From: Cinnamomum chago
Taxonomy: Eukaryota; Streptophyta; Magnoliopsida; Laurales; Lauraceae
Assembly (NCBI GenBank): GCA_038049695.1
Contig: CP142452.1
Location: 47,698,501-47,762,500, forward strand
Reading direction: 5' to 3'
DNA: 64,000 nucleotides
Shown: piece by piece, positions 12,295 to 23,420 of the stretch
Layout of the letters: every line of letters starts with the position of its first letter
Position numbering within the stretch: the first letter of the stretch is position 1
Program-made: the position numbers and the translations under genes
Notes under the pieces: model-generated
What the model saw: the letters and a program-made list of their open reading frames with translations, nothing else
The model's database searches: none
Told to the model about the DNA's origin: nothing

Positions 12295-13872
12295 TGCGTA
12301 GGGGGCATCATACTCTTGCAACTCAGTACAGAAATGAAACTACGTAGGGGGCATCATACTCTTGCAGCTCGGTAATTGGATTCTCCATGGATGGATATGG
12401 GTCCAGTGATACTGCCAGTGATACCGATGAGTGAGAAGAATCCCTTGAAATAGGAGAATACCTCTCCTATGAGGAATGGATTCCCGACTCTCATCTTATG
12501 CCAGTAATCTGGTATAACCTATTACAACCACAAGGATCCTGGTCTGATGATGAAGATGACCAAGAGGCCGTTCAAGAAAATGTTGTTGATCCAGCACATG
12601 CAAGCGCTCTAGTGCAACCCAACATTGATGAACCATAATGAGTAGATGGCAAAGAAGATTTGGCTCATATGCCCGATCTCGAAGAATATGCAAGAATCTT
12701 GCAACGTCTTTCCATAGAGCGGGAGCAAGATCGCATCAATGAGCTTCGTCATAATTAAAATCCAGAACCGAAAATCCCAGAAATTTACAGACATCTCCTC
12801 CGGTAACCCCAGAAAATGAAGAAAACTGTTGGATTGATCTGAATCCCAACAGTCTATTCTGAGGGCATCTCCTATCGGGGCAGCTTGCAATGTGATAGTT
12901 TGGAATGATGATGCCTCTGAAGCTTCGTCTGCCGAGGCCTCAGATTCTCAGACTACGTCCAATAGCGTGTATTCTGGAGCTACATCTCATCAGGTGACTT
13001 CCATAGAGGTATCATCTTCTCAGCCTCCGTTTTCTGAAACTGTGACATCGGAACTCAAGCCTCTTCCGACTGGTCATCCTGAAGAAGCTCCTGCCAATGA
13101 AGTCTTCTTCAATGAAAATCTAGTCAACTGGTCCCAGATACCAGACCTCATAGGCGATGTCTGGACCGATAAATTACTCAATCAAGAAGAGAAGTTGTTG
13201 GATGCTATTCATGACTCGTTCTCGAAAAATGCTCCGTGCAACACGATCACTGAAGATGGCAATACTGCTACAGAGACGTCTTCAGTAAATGACAAAGATC
13301 AACCCCTTGGTCTCGAGGGCAATCTTCTGAACGAAGAACCTTCTCCAGAAGCTCTTGAAGTTAGTAGAGGTACCCGCTTTGGCCGGGATCACCATAAAAA
13401 TTACAACCAACCTTCCTCTTCTTATGTAAATCCTTCGGGAAAGCAAGTTGTAAACACCTCAAGTGGCAACAATAATGAAAATGCAGGCCCGAAGGAGGCA
13501 TTCAAGTACGACTTGATAGAGCACTTCAAACACATACCTGCACGACTGCACATCCTTGACTTATTACGAATGTCTCCACAAACTCGTGATAGTCTCATTT
13601 CAGAACTGCAAAGGCTGAATGTGGATGTTGACAAACATGTTCCACAAGTCCTACAAATTGAAATGGACTACAGAGTCAAAAAATCAAGTACTCCCTCAAA
13701 GGGAGAAAAGAAGAAAACTGAGGAATCAAGTATTGAATCCCTCTCGGTTCAAAAAGCAGTAAGTGCAACAATTGCCTTTGATAACGATGACCTCCTGCTA
13801 GGCGAGACAAAGCACAACCGACCCTTGTACTTCGCAGGGTACGTCAAAGAAACACCAATACATAGAGTCTAA
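12295..13872 (+). pseudogene. C1 gag-pol linker region, decayed
   Basis: Reading resumes after LTR-E. Acidic, low-complexity segments with several stops run to about 12890, then 12892-13869 is open for 326 codons. The sequence is rich in Ser, Glu, Asn and Lys with no domain I recognise, as is common between gag and protease in Tat elements. The frame ends at TAA 13870-13872, immediately before the protease active site, and continues in the same frame beyond it, so the stop is probably a mutation. Confidence 0.6.
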
Positions 13873-14184
13873 ATCGACTCAGGTTATGCACTCAACCTCA
13901 TCTCTACTTTGGCACTCAAAGAGCTGGGCATCCCACCTAGCAAGCTGAGTCACACATCTATATCCATCTTTGGATATGGTGGGAGTGCTCAAAGGCCTAT
14001 CGGCAAAATCATGTTCAAATTGCAAATTAGTGATCTTATCTTTAAAGTCACTGTGTACGCAATAAGAACCCCTTCATGCTACAACATCCTTCTTGGACTT
14101 CCCTGGATACACAAGAATGGCGTCGTCCCTTCAACTTTACATCAGTGCATCAAGTTCATTGCCGGCGACGGCTTAATACATTGA
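13873..14184 (+). pseudogene. C1 retropepsin-type aspartic protease
   Basis: The active-site motif I-D-S-G is encoded at 13873-13884, followed by YALNLISTLALKELGIP and, near the C-terminus, ILLGLPWIHKNGVVPSTLHQ. The LG-x-PWIH and VPSTLHQ motifs are typical of Ty3/gypsy Tat proteases. The role would be to cleave the gag-pol polyprotein. An in-frame TAA precedes the active site and TGA closes the frame at 14182-14184, after which the same frame continues (FADKKPFKSKDVHFAD), so both stops look secondary. Confidence 0.8.
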
Positions 14185-14729
14185 GTGTTCGCAGATAAAA
14201 AGCCCTTCAAAAGCAAAGACGTCCATTTTGCAGATGCTCAGATGTATAAAGATGAAAAAGAAGAAAAGGAGGAAGAAACAACACCCTTCGCCGAAAATCT
14301 CTAGAAAGATAAGGGCAAGGCTCCTCAGCAATCATCGGAAGAAAACAAACCTTCCAGCAAATCCGAAGAGAGCAGTCACTCTCCCTTCGTTGTCTCTCTC
14401 AAATCTTCAAAGTCTTTGGTAATCACCACCAAAGCGAAGAAGACGAAACAAAAGACTGGGGGCAAGTTCGTTGCCTCCTTCGTGTCTATCATGCAAGACA
14501 CAGATTCGGATTCAGAGCCAGAAGACCACACATCGTCAAGCCAAGCTGATGCTTAGCAAGTTCAGCCCGCTCTCACTCCATTACAGACACCTGCTGACGT
14601 AGAAGATCTTACGTCTGCTTCCTTCATCGTTTCGACAACTTTGGCTTAAAAAAAGACGATCTTCTTCCATAGATCGGAAGCCTCTTCACCAAATTCTTCG
14701 CTTTAACCTTTCCAAAATAAAGGTACGCC
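14185..14729 (+). pseudogene. C1 protease-RT linker
   Basis: This continues the protease frame with three or more stops (for example TAG near 14302). The sequence is Lys/Glu/Ser-rich (QDTDSDSEPEDHTSSSQ region near 14500). It joins the G-patch-like segment beyond LTR-D1. No enzymatic motif is visible. Confidence 0.55.
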
Positions 14730-14734
14730 TCAAC

Positions 14735-16615
14735 TGTTAGGAATTTTGTATATTGCAATTTGATGGATGCATTATCATTCTAGCATCATTTGATTTACAC
14801 ACATATGCATTGTTTTAGAAAATCTTGAAATCTTGAATTATACATGTATTGCTTTTAAGATTTGTAAAACTATTGATTTATGCATGTTTTGTTTTTAAAC
14901 TTGGAAGCATTTGTTTTAGAAAAAGAATTTCTTAGAAATCAAGCAAGCCATTCGTTTTATAGTTTTGAATCTTTTTTGGCTTTTTATGGTTCATGTTCTA
15001 AAACCCTTAGAATGATTTAAAACATGTTTTCAAGCTTGATTTAGTGGCCCAAGAGTTCCCACATAACTATACTTTGAAATATGCAAAATATGCATTTTAG
15101 GGAACTTTGGTCCCCGGGCTCGGTCGACCCGCAGTGGGCTCGGTCGACCGGCACAACAGGGGACCCGGTCGACCGGGACTGAGCCGTTGGCTCCTGTCTA
15201 ACGGATCTTTTTATAGCCGTTGTGAAGGCCAGGTCGACCGGGGAAGAGTCGTTGGGCACTTTTTGGCTATAAATACTAGTTCATTCCTTTCCCAAAAGTT
15301 AGCAATTTTTTTAGACCTTCCTTAAGAGGTTTTGAGGCAAATCAAAGGGGAATGAACTAAGGGATGAAGGGGATCATTAGGAGAGCTAAAGCTTGGCTTG
15401 ATGAAGTTAAATTACAAGTAAGCTTTACTTTTCTTAATCATATGTTTTCATGCTTTGCTCTAATTATTGGTAAATCCTTTCTAGCATGATAAACTATGAT
15501 TTGTTGTGTCCTTAACATGTTTATGTTTTGAATTGATCTATTGTTTTGGATACATCACCTTGATTCAATCCAAGTAGTACTTTAATTGATAAATCTAAGT
15601 AGATCATGTTAATGAAAGAATCTTTGAAATTATATGTAACATGATTTCTATACTTGGTTGAATCTATGGTTGTTGTTTTTCAACATAAGAAAATCACTTT
15701 CAAATATATCTTATGTTTTGGATTCAACATCTTTACAAATCATATGTAACTTTGTTTTAAAGTTTCACAACTTGCTTTGCTTTGATAGGTATATCATTTT
15801 CAAGTTGTTTTTATAATTACATATGATTTGTCCCCTTATTTCAATCAAATCTATTTTTATGTTTTGAGCTACATTGTGGATTTGATTGACATCCCTATGC
15901 ATCACATGTTTTGTACTTAGAATTTCACAACTTGTTTAGGATACAAATGTATATCTTTTACAAGTTATTATTAACATGTGATTTGCTTTCTTTCCTCAAT
16001 CATAAATATTTTTATGAGCTAAAACTTTCAAAAGCCTTAGGCATACATTTATGAGCTTTCATTTTAAAAATGATTGAGGACATCATACATACACATTGAG
16101 CATTCATCTTTGCATTCATAGTGTGTGTGTATGAATTAGTTTTTCACTTCCATATCTGCCTAATTAAGAGGCATTGTAATGAGCTAAATTGAATCTCCAT
16201 CAAGCGTATTATAGACACTAATTAGAGAGATAACCAACCGTTGGTTGAAGAGGTTATTGCTTAGCCTAAGAAAAGCATAATGTATAGGTTGATGTTGAGC
16301 CTTGAAAAACATCATTGTAAAGGTTATTGCTTAGCCTATTGAAAAGCATAAATAGTGGAAATCCGGTGGGGTGTTGGATTACAAGCCGGTAGTGGATGTA
16401 GGCATTGAGGCCGAACCACTGTAAATCCTTGTGTGATGGTGCTTGCTTTGTGGTGATTATTTTTATTAAGCTTCAGCAATTTTTTTTGTAATCACCACTT
16501 GTGACTAGTTTAAGTTAAAGAAGTTAAAATTGGTCTAAATTGGTCATAATTGAAGCTCACCCTATTCACACCCCCCCCCCCCCCCCGCTCTAGGGTTCAG
16601 ATCACCTATCTTTCA
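14735..16615 (+). mobile_element. Solo LTR, family D (D1)
   Basis: TGTTAGGAATTTT... to ...CTTTCA, 1881 bp, flanked by exact duplications TCAAC (14730-14734 and 16616-16620). Near its 3' end is CACCCTATTCAC followed by a long C-run and TCTAGGGTTC, a feature common in Ty1/copia LTRs such as the SIRE type, so copia is my best guess. It has a palindrome cluster (15118-15245), a TATA box (15268-15275) and copies of a GGTTATTGCTTAGCCTA repeat near 16250-16350. Confidence 0.8.
15118..15275 (+). promoter_or_regulatory. LTR-D1 promoter: GTCGAC palindromes, CCGTTG motifs, TATA box
   Basis: Several copies of GGTCGACC occur, two of them exact CGGTCGACCG. CCGTTGG (15184-15190) and TCTAACGG follow, then TATAAATA at 15268-15275. 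The same order is kept in D2 and D3. Confidence 0.65.
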
Positions 16616-16620
16616 TCAAC

Positions 16621-16707
16621 TATTCCTATATAGTCAAATGGCACAAGCTATCATGAAGAAAATGGGCTATGATGCTCAGAATCCAATAGGTTTGGGAGGT
16701 GGCCGTG
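16621..16707 (+). pseudogene. C1 G-patch-like segment
   Basis: From 16638 the frame reads MAQAIMKKMGYDAQNPIGLG followed by GGR. This matches the G-patch pattern (hydrophobic residues, M-G-Y/W, then G-L-G). G-patch-like segments occur between protease and RT in some Tat elements; the role is uncertain (RNA binding or helicase stimulation is the usual inference). The frame is cut by the C3 LTR terminus at 16708, so the C1 RT and integrase are not in this window. Confidence 0.6.
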
Positions 16708-17530
16708 TGATAGGGGGCCCGACCTTTCGTCCTCTCCTTACGCCTCTGGGGTTGCTGGGGTCTGGCGGAGGAGGAAAAACGAGTCATCAATATTTTTTGT
16801 ACGAGTATGCCAGATTTTCTATTCTACTTGGAATTTGAAGTGGTGATCCGGAGATTCACCTTCACAAGTAGAAAGAAAATCAATTCTTTTTCCTAAATTT
16901 CGATTGGACATATATTTTAAGTAAGAGACGTAAATTTTTAAATGTCGTAAGAGGGGATTTCATTTTGTTTGCCGTGAAATGCGGTTTTGTGCCATGAAAA
17001 GCGATTTGTGTCGTGAAAGGCGATCTGTGCCGTGAAAGGCGATTCACAAATCTCATCAATAATGAAAGACAAGAAATGTGAGTTTTTTGTCTCTTTACAA
17101 AGAATACAAAATACAATAGAAAAGTAAGAAAATGGATCTGACTTCTCAGGAGATTGCGGAGACTCGTTCAGATCGACGGTCGCAAGTCATGTATGGACTT
17201 CGCCATCGTCCTTCAGATGAGAATGCTTGATGCTTTCATTCTTTGGCTTGGCTTGGACCTCAGTTTTTTAGAGGATAAAGACCAAGGGCATGTCCTATAT
17301 CCAATGAAAAACCGAGTAAACGGGCTGAAGAGCCGCGTTTAGGCCATGATGAATAGAAGGAAAGAGGAGACGTGGGGGGGGGGGGGGTGGCCCCCAAAGG
17401 GACTTCGATCACCTTGTGGTGTTTTTGCACCAGAGTAGCAAGATTTCTTCGAGAATTCTTCGGGATTTTTCTTGAATTTTTCTGGACTTTTTCTGGGGGA
17501 GAGAGACCTTTTCTTCTTGGAATGACCCCC

Positions 17531-17538
17531 CTTTTATA
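17531..17538 (-). promoter_or_regulatory. TATA box of LTR-C (C3)
   Basis: CTTTTATA on the plus strand (TATAAAAG on the minus strand), at the same place as 4100-4107 in C1. Confidence 0.55.
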
Positions 17539-20446
17539 GGCTTTTGGTGGCCATAAGGTAGGTTTATGAGCATTGATGGTATTGATGCTCCATGATGAGA
17601 GGAGTTACAAGTTTTTATTTCTTGATTTTGTAACTCCTTTTTCTTGGCTTGTGATTGGCCGGTGGAGAATGATGGGCATTTAATCGCCCTTAATCTCCAT
17701 GATGAGGGGAGTTTCATCGTTTTAATGCCAAGATTACTTGAATTTGTAACTCCCATTTGCTTGATATTGATTGGGCCGTCCAAAATAATGGGTTAATGAC
17801 CGCATTAAGTTGTCATAAAATGGGTCAATTAACTGCATTAAGTGGTCGCCAGGGCATTTGAAGAGTCGCAAATCGTGCCGCGTCTTTTGAAATCCTTCTT
17901 GTGATGATCGTCAATGGATCCACATGTTGTTTGATGTCGGATGGCGATGCAACTTCAGACATTAGTTGATGTCAGTGGGCTGGTGACATCTGTTTTGTCG
18001 ATTTCTCGATCGGTCGGACAAGAATTATACTTTCTTGGTAGCCAGTCGACGATCTTGGGGCGATCAATGATGATTTCATGCTCTTGACGGTGGATCCGAG
18101 ATGTTGATGAAGATTAGTCGATTTCGAGCATAAAAAATCAGATTTTCGGAAAACCATAGAGGCTGGAACTCCCGAAATGCGAAAGGGGCGGAAAACGGGC
18201 CACTCGCCGAAAAATCCGGCAACCTAGATTTCCATGGTCGCCGGTGACCTGCACCCATGGTCGCCAACGACCATGGGGATTTTTCCCCTTCCGGTCTCCG
18301 TTTCTCAGCCGTTTTTCGTTCTTTTTTATTCTTTCTTTCTCCTATATTTTTCTTGACATTTCTTCTCATTTACTGACTTGATTCTCCTGAAGAAAACCTA
18401 ATAAGAAGCCGTGCAAATCAGAGCACAAAGTTTCATATTTTTTGGAAAAGCCGAAGACTTTGTAGCCGACTTTCCGTTAAGAATCAAAACTAGGTCAAAC
18501 GATGTCGGAATGATTTGAAATTTGAGGTGAAGCCTCCTGAGCAGTAGATAGGACCAACAATGGGATTTTGTTTAAGTTTTGAAGCCGTGTGGGGTCCGGT
18601 CGCCAGTAGACTTGATTTTGTCGCGGGGAAGATGCCGCGCTTTGATGTACGGTCAACCGATGTCCGATTGACTTAAAATTTGACAGGGAGCCTATTGGAG
18701 TCATTTTCAACGATCCATTAGCTCCGATTTGGATGTCATGGTCCTGGGGTGCACTGCCGCCGGTAGCCTTGATTTTATTTTCGGAGCGTCAAAGTTGGGT
18801 AAACGTTGTCAGAATGACCTGAAACTTGACGTACAGCCCTTTAAAAGCATGTTGAAGCCATCTATCTGCTCTATTTGATGAGTAATGACCTCGGTGGTTC
18901 TCGCCACCGAAAGGCTTGATTTTACTGCTCGAGGGTTGATGGAGGGTCAAACGTTGTCACTTTGACCTGAAATTTGACATGGAGCCTTTTGGAGGTATTT
19001 TGAGACCATCCGTGGGCTCTGATCGAAGTTTTGATGTCTTCGACGCCGTCACCGCCGGGAGCGCCTGTGAGAACCCGATCCCTAATCTCTTGGATTAGTG
19101 TCGTTTTATTTGTGGATTAGTTCTTTTAGTGGGATTAGTAGTTGTTGGGTTGATTTTGTGAGCTAGAATGGTTTTTCTTCTAGTTTTGGGCTTTTGAGTG
19201 CTTTGGTAGCTTGTGGGGCCCTTTGGGGGTTCCCTTTTTGGCTTTGCTTTTCTTGTGAGATTTTCCCGATTTGTTTCGTATCGTGTTTTTGGCCCGTTGC
19301 ATTCATCTTGAGGAATCCTACAACTTTCATGTTGATCTCGTATCCATTTGAGAACCCAAAACCCGATTTCTTGGCCTTGAGGGCAAAACAGTCTTTTCAC
19401 ACCAAATCTGTACCCAAAACTCGATATTCTCGAAATCCGTGAAACATATACTTTTTGGAAACTAGATATTTCGACGATCATTTCTTCCTTCTTCGTCGAA
19501 TCCATCCGAGGTCCCGAATTAGATGATTTCAGCCACCCAAGTTCTTTAAGTTGTGGGACCCCTTCTCACTTGCTATAAGAGAACCCACCTCCCTTCTTCC
19601 CCATCTTCATTTCCAGTACAAATCAGCAACTATTGAGCCTAGGGTTCCTTGTGCTCTCTTCTTCTTCTTGCTTCTTCATCTCCAAGCCACACCAATAGTT
19701 CACCAAACTCGAAATGGAGACCGTCTTCTTCTTCCTCATCTTGCAAGCTTTCCATTGGTACCATTTGTGAAGAGAACCCTCCATCACAAGACTTCTCTTG
19801 AGCTTGTTCTTCTCATTTGAAGGTCATCCAAGTAAGTGATTCTTCCCATCTTCTAGAATTGTAATCTACTAGCCTTAGAGAAGCTCCACCTTGATTATTG
19901 AAAGGTTTCACTGTCATTTCATTGTTTAACCCATTTTAGGGTTGTTTTGGGGGTTTTTGTAGAGATTGTGGATCTTGAGCTTGAGAGGTGATTAGGAGCT
20001 TGATTTGCTTGATTAGAGTCAAAGGCAAGTGGTTGATTGGATCGTTTTGATTATTAACATGTTTTGGTGAAAATCTTGATTTCATTGATGGTTTTGGTAA
20101 TTTTAATAGTTGTTTTTGATATGATAAATATTGATTATGAGATGTGCTTATTGATGAGTTATTCTTTCTTGTTAAGCTCTTGAAAGTGCATGCATCCTAT
20201 TGTCAAATTTTCAAATGGTTTCACATGAATGAGTTTTCTCCACTTTGAGTTTTATTGTGGATGGAAGGGATGGAAAGGATGGAAATGGAGGAACTTGGAA
20301 TGAGGAGCTCTTTAGCTCATTTTAATGTCTTGGAAACATGTGATTAAGTCCCCTTGTTTATAGTTTTATGTGATTGATTATATGTTGGAAGGAAAGGAAA
20401 GAAAAAGAGAAAAATCAGAATTCCCGGACCTGCACTGCGCCCAGGT

Positions 20447-20592
20447 CCGATCGATCGGACGTTCAGGCCGATCGATCGGACTGAGTTTTAACTGTAAGCC
20501 TTTTTCAGCCGATCGATCGACCGATCGATCGGTCCCTGTTCAGAAAATTTTGGCCGATCGATCGGACCGAAGGTCCGATCGATCGGTGGACT
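20447..20592. repeat. CGATCGATCG palindrome cluster in LTR-B1
   Basis: Six exact copies of CGATCGATCG occur, mostly inside CCGATCGATCGG, in under 150 bp. LTR-B2 has three at the same position (36886-36965). Confidence 0.85.
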
Positions 20593-21824
20593 CAGTTTGA
20601 GTCCGGTGGATTTTGAGAATTTTATTTTTTTTCCTTAGAGCTAGGTGGGACCTTGGCTACCCTTTTTGGACTAATTGGACTATGGGTGAGATGTCTTGTG
20701 CCGACGCTTCTCACGGTTAGTTTAGTGGCATCGAAGTTCAATCCATTTCAATCTTGAACGGGATGGAATGACGCGATATCTTACTAATATCTAAACACAA
20801 GTCTTTTTCCTTGGTTATCGCAAATTCTATTCCTTTCAATGACTGAATAGGTCGGTCGATGTTTCCGGATTAACGTCATGCCTAGGATGGACCGTCTATA
20901 ACCTTGATTTTCCTAGTATGAAATCTAGTACTACCCATAAGCTCATTTTATGTTGTGAAAATAGTAAAAGTGCATAAGGAGCCCGGAATGTCTTCAAACT
21001 CAAGGAGTACCAAGTAATTATCATAATCGACATACGGGACCCCTATTCACTTAAGTAGATCTTGCAATCAATATTCTTCCCGAAATGGTATAGTGCATTA
21101 TATTTCCTCATTTCCCGAGATTTGCATCACATGATATGAAATGAAAGTGTGCCCTTGAGCACCCCGTTTTACCCGTTTATTTATTGTACTTGATTTACTT
21201 GTTTCCCCGAAAGCATTGGAGTTACTTTAGTAACAGTTATTGTCCCGAAATGTATTGCCCGATATGATATGACAGTGTGCCCTTGAGCACCCCCGTTTAC
21301 CCGTTTATTTACGTGCCCTTGAGCACCCCCGTTTACCCGTTTATTTACTGTACTTGATTACTTGATATGTCTCGATTGGTTTTATCCTATGAGTCGGCAT
21401 CACTAAGCTTGGATACCTTGCCAGTCTGATCCACTGACTTGGAAATCCCTCTCCCGTCCCGCCAGCTGCAGTTTGGATCCCGATACCCGGTTATTGCCGT
21501 GGTCCCGTCCCGATACCCGGTTCGCTACCGTGGTCCCGTTCCCGTGTATTTATTATTGTATATATGATTTACGTTGAGTCTCCTCACCTTGTGTGACTGA
21601 GACCAACGTCCCGCTCTTGTCACTTCGGTGATAGAGGACTTAGCTTCTTGTGATTGCCATCTTGTCAGTTCCCGATTCCTTGGACACCCGACATGGTTTA
21701 TATTGCTTACTTGTTTTCAGTTAAATGATTCCTTGCTTTTATGAAAGTTGTTATTTAGATAAGTGTTAATGCTCTCTATTGTAAATCCAGTCACTATTAT
21801 ATTGTTTTATGTCCTTTGCACACG

Positions 21825-22440
21825 TACATGTTTTACAGGAATGCCGGTTGGGCGAATACCCGTGCTTTTACATATGTTTCAAACGATAAATGATTTTGCT
21901 AGATTTATATGATTTCACATGTTTTAAAGGAATACCCGAATTGTTAAATATCCGTGCTTTGTTTTAAATGACATTTGACTTGTGAGATTCCCATGTTTAT
22001 ACATGCTTTAAATGATTACCCGATTTCTAAATAGCCATGCTTTGAAATATGTTTCAGATGACATTTGTTTGCAAGATCCCTACGTTTATACCTGTTTTTA
22101 AATGAATACCCGAATTGTTAAATACCCATGCTTTGAAATAGGTTTCAAATGACACTTGTTTTGCCAGATTCCTATGTTTATACCTATTTTACATGATAAC
22201 CGATTTATTAAATATCCGTATTTCTACATAGGTTTCAAATGGACATTGGTTTTGCTAGACTGCTATGAATACCTGGTTTATTGTATACTTATGTTTTGCT
22301 TAGGTTTCAAATGAACGTTGTTTTGCCATACCACTACATTTATACATGTTTTAGACGAACGCTTGTTTTATTAGATATTCGTGTTTTACCATGCTTGAAA
22401 TGAATACAGGTTTTCCCCGAGATTCCCGACCTTGCACCCG
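21825..22440 (+). repeat. Degenerate ~120-bp tandem repeats in LTR-B1
   Basis: Units alternate an ATGTTTTAAATGAATACCCG part with a GCTTTGAAATATGTTTCAAATGAC part. The same array is at 38360-39060 in LTR-B2 and 1600-1990 in the left fragment. Coding potential is absent. Confidence 0.65.
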
Positions 22441-23406
22441 TTTAATTATATGCAGCACTTGATCGATTAGCATGATTTATTATATGTTTTATTCTTTAGT
22501 ATATTTGTGATCTTTTCATCCACCTGCCAGACCGTCGTGTCTGACCCACTACTTTTGGTACTCAGGTTCAGATTTCTTCGCCCCGAGTCGAGTGCTTTTG
22601 TTGGCTGTAGAGCCATGCTTTGCAGGTTAGTTTGTCGGCTATGTCATGTAGACATTGAGCTTGACATCGGAGCTACGTCACATTTGGGTAGAAGTTTATA
22701 GCTTATTGTTGTATGGCTTTTGTTAGCCTTTTCTTGGGATTCTTAATTAATGTACATTGATAATTGTAACTTGAATATATTTGGGAATGTAATATCCTGT
22801 TACTGTCAGCTCTGTAAATTATTGTGATGGTTACTCCAGTCTGGTATGATTCTTGAGATAATAGCTATGGGCTAAAGGTTGAGTGCGACACGGAATCCGA
22901 TGGCCACGGACTTCGGGTCGCAACGCCACAAATGCTTCCGCAAAATATTCAGAATGTGTTGTCTTCACACACGCGGATCTTGGGAGAAAAATACATTTAT
23001 CCTTAATCCCAATTCCCGCCCCCGAGGTTTCTGTTTCGGGGGCGTGACAGCGCCTGTTCAGCTGCCGGAGGAGTGAAGTTAGGCCAAAGGATGTCGGAAT
23101 GGCCTCAAACTTAATGTAGAGCCAGTGGCATCTTGGGGCCAGCTATGTGCTCTGCTTTGTATGTCAGGGTCTCTGGCTTCACCACCGCCGGGAGCGCTCG
23201 CTCAGTTGTTGGAGGAGTGAAGTTAGGCCAAATGATGATAAAATGGCCCGAAACTTTAGATGTATCCCTCTTTTCGCTGTCTCGAATGATCTTGCAGTTT
23301 TTGTTTGATTCTGACAAGATCTGATGCATAAAGTAGCATTGCCTGTTTCTAGTAGGATGCGGCTTCTAGATGTTGAGGAAGCAAAGTGACTTTTTTGGTG
23401 TCAACA

Positions 23407-23420
23407 AATGCCCCCTCGAG
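23407..23420 (-). other. Polypurine tract of C3
   Basis: CTCGAGGGGGCATT on the minus strand lies directly before the LTR start TGTTGACACC. The identical tract is at 57158-57171 in C2. It would prime plus-strand DNA synthesis. Confidence 0.6.

Larger units (their letters stand above)
9201..12372 (+). repeat. 46-bp tandem duplication in C1, split by LTR-E
   Basis: TACAGAAATGAAACT followed by a GTAGGGGGCATCATACTC block occurs twice. The first copy is 9202-9215 joined to 12295-12326; the second is 12327-12372. The LTR-E target duplication GAAAC lies inside the first copy. The duplication probably predates the insertion. Confidence 0.6.
19066..23049 (+). mobile_element. Solo LTR, family B (B1)
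   Basis: TGTGAGAACCCGATCCC... to ...GGGGGCGTGACA, 3984 bp, flanked by the exact duplication GCGCC (19061-19065 and 23050-23054). The empty site is visible in C2 near 56935. The left part shares sequence with LTR-E (AAACATATACTTTTTGGAAACTAG-type block). It holds a CGATCGATCG cluster (20447-20592), a duplicated 'GTGTGCCCTTGAGCACCCCGT' block (21150-21350) and five to six ~120-bp degenerate repeats (21825-22440). Confidence 0.88.
16708..23406 (-). mobile_element. 3' LTR of Tat-type element C3 (contains LTR-B1)
   Basis: On the plus strand it runs from TGATAGGGGG (LTR 3' end) to GGTGTCAACA at 23406 (LTR 5' end, TGTTGACACC on the minus strand). Without the nested LTR-B1 (3984 bp plus a 5-bp duplication) it is about 2710 bp, close to the 2741 bp of the C2 LTR. 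The element is on the minus strand, opposite to C1, and is inserted in C1. Its target duplication cannot be checked because its 5' end is lost. Confidence 0.8.

Noticed and set aside
16571-16586. Poly-C run, and the poly-G run near 17371
   Set aside because: These are homopolymers prone to sequencing length error; the C-run belongs to the normal LTR-D end.
20370-20600. Open frame rich in Arg-Ser-Asp-Arg-Ser
   Set aside because: It is produced by reading through the CGATCGATCG cluster of LTR-B1.
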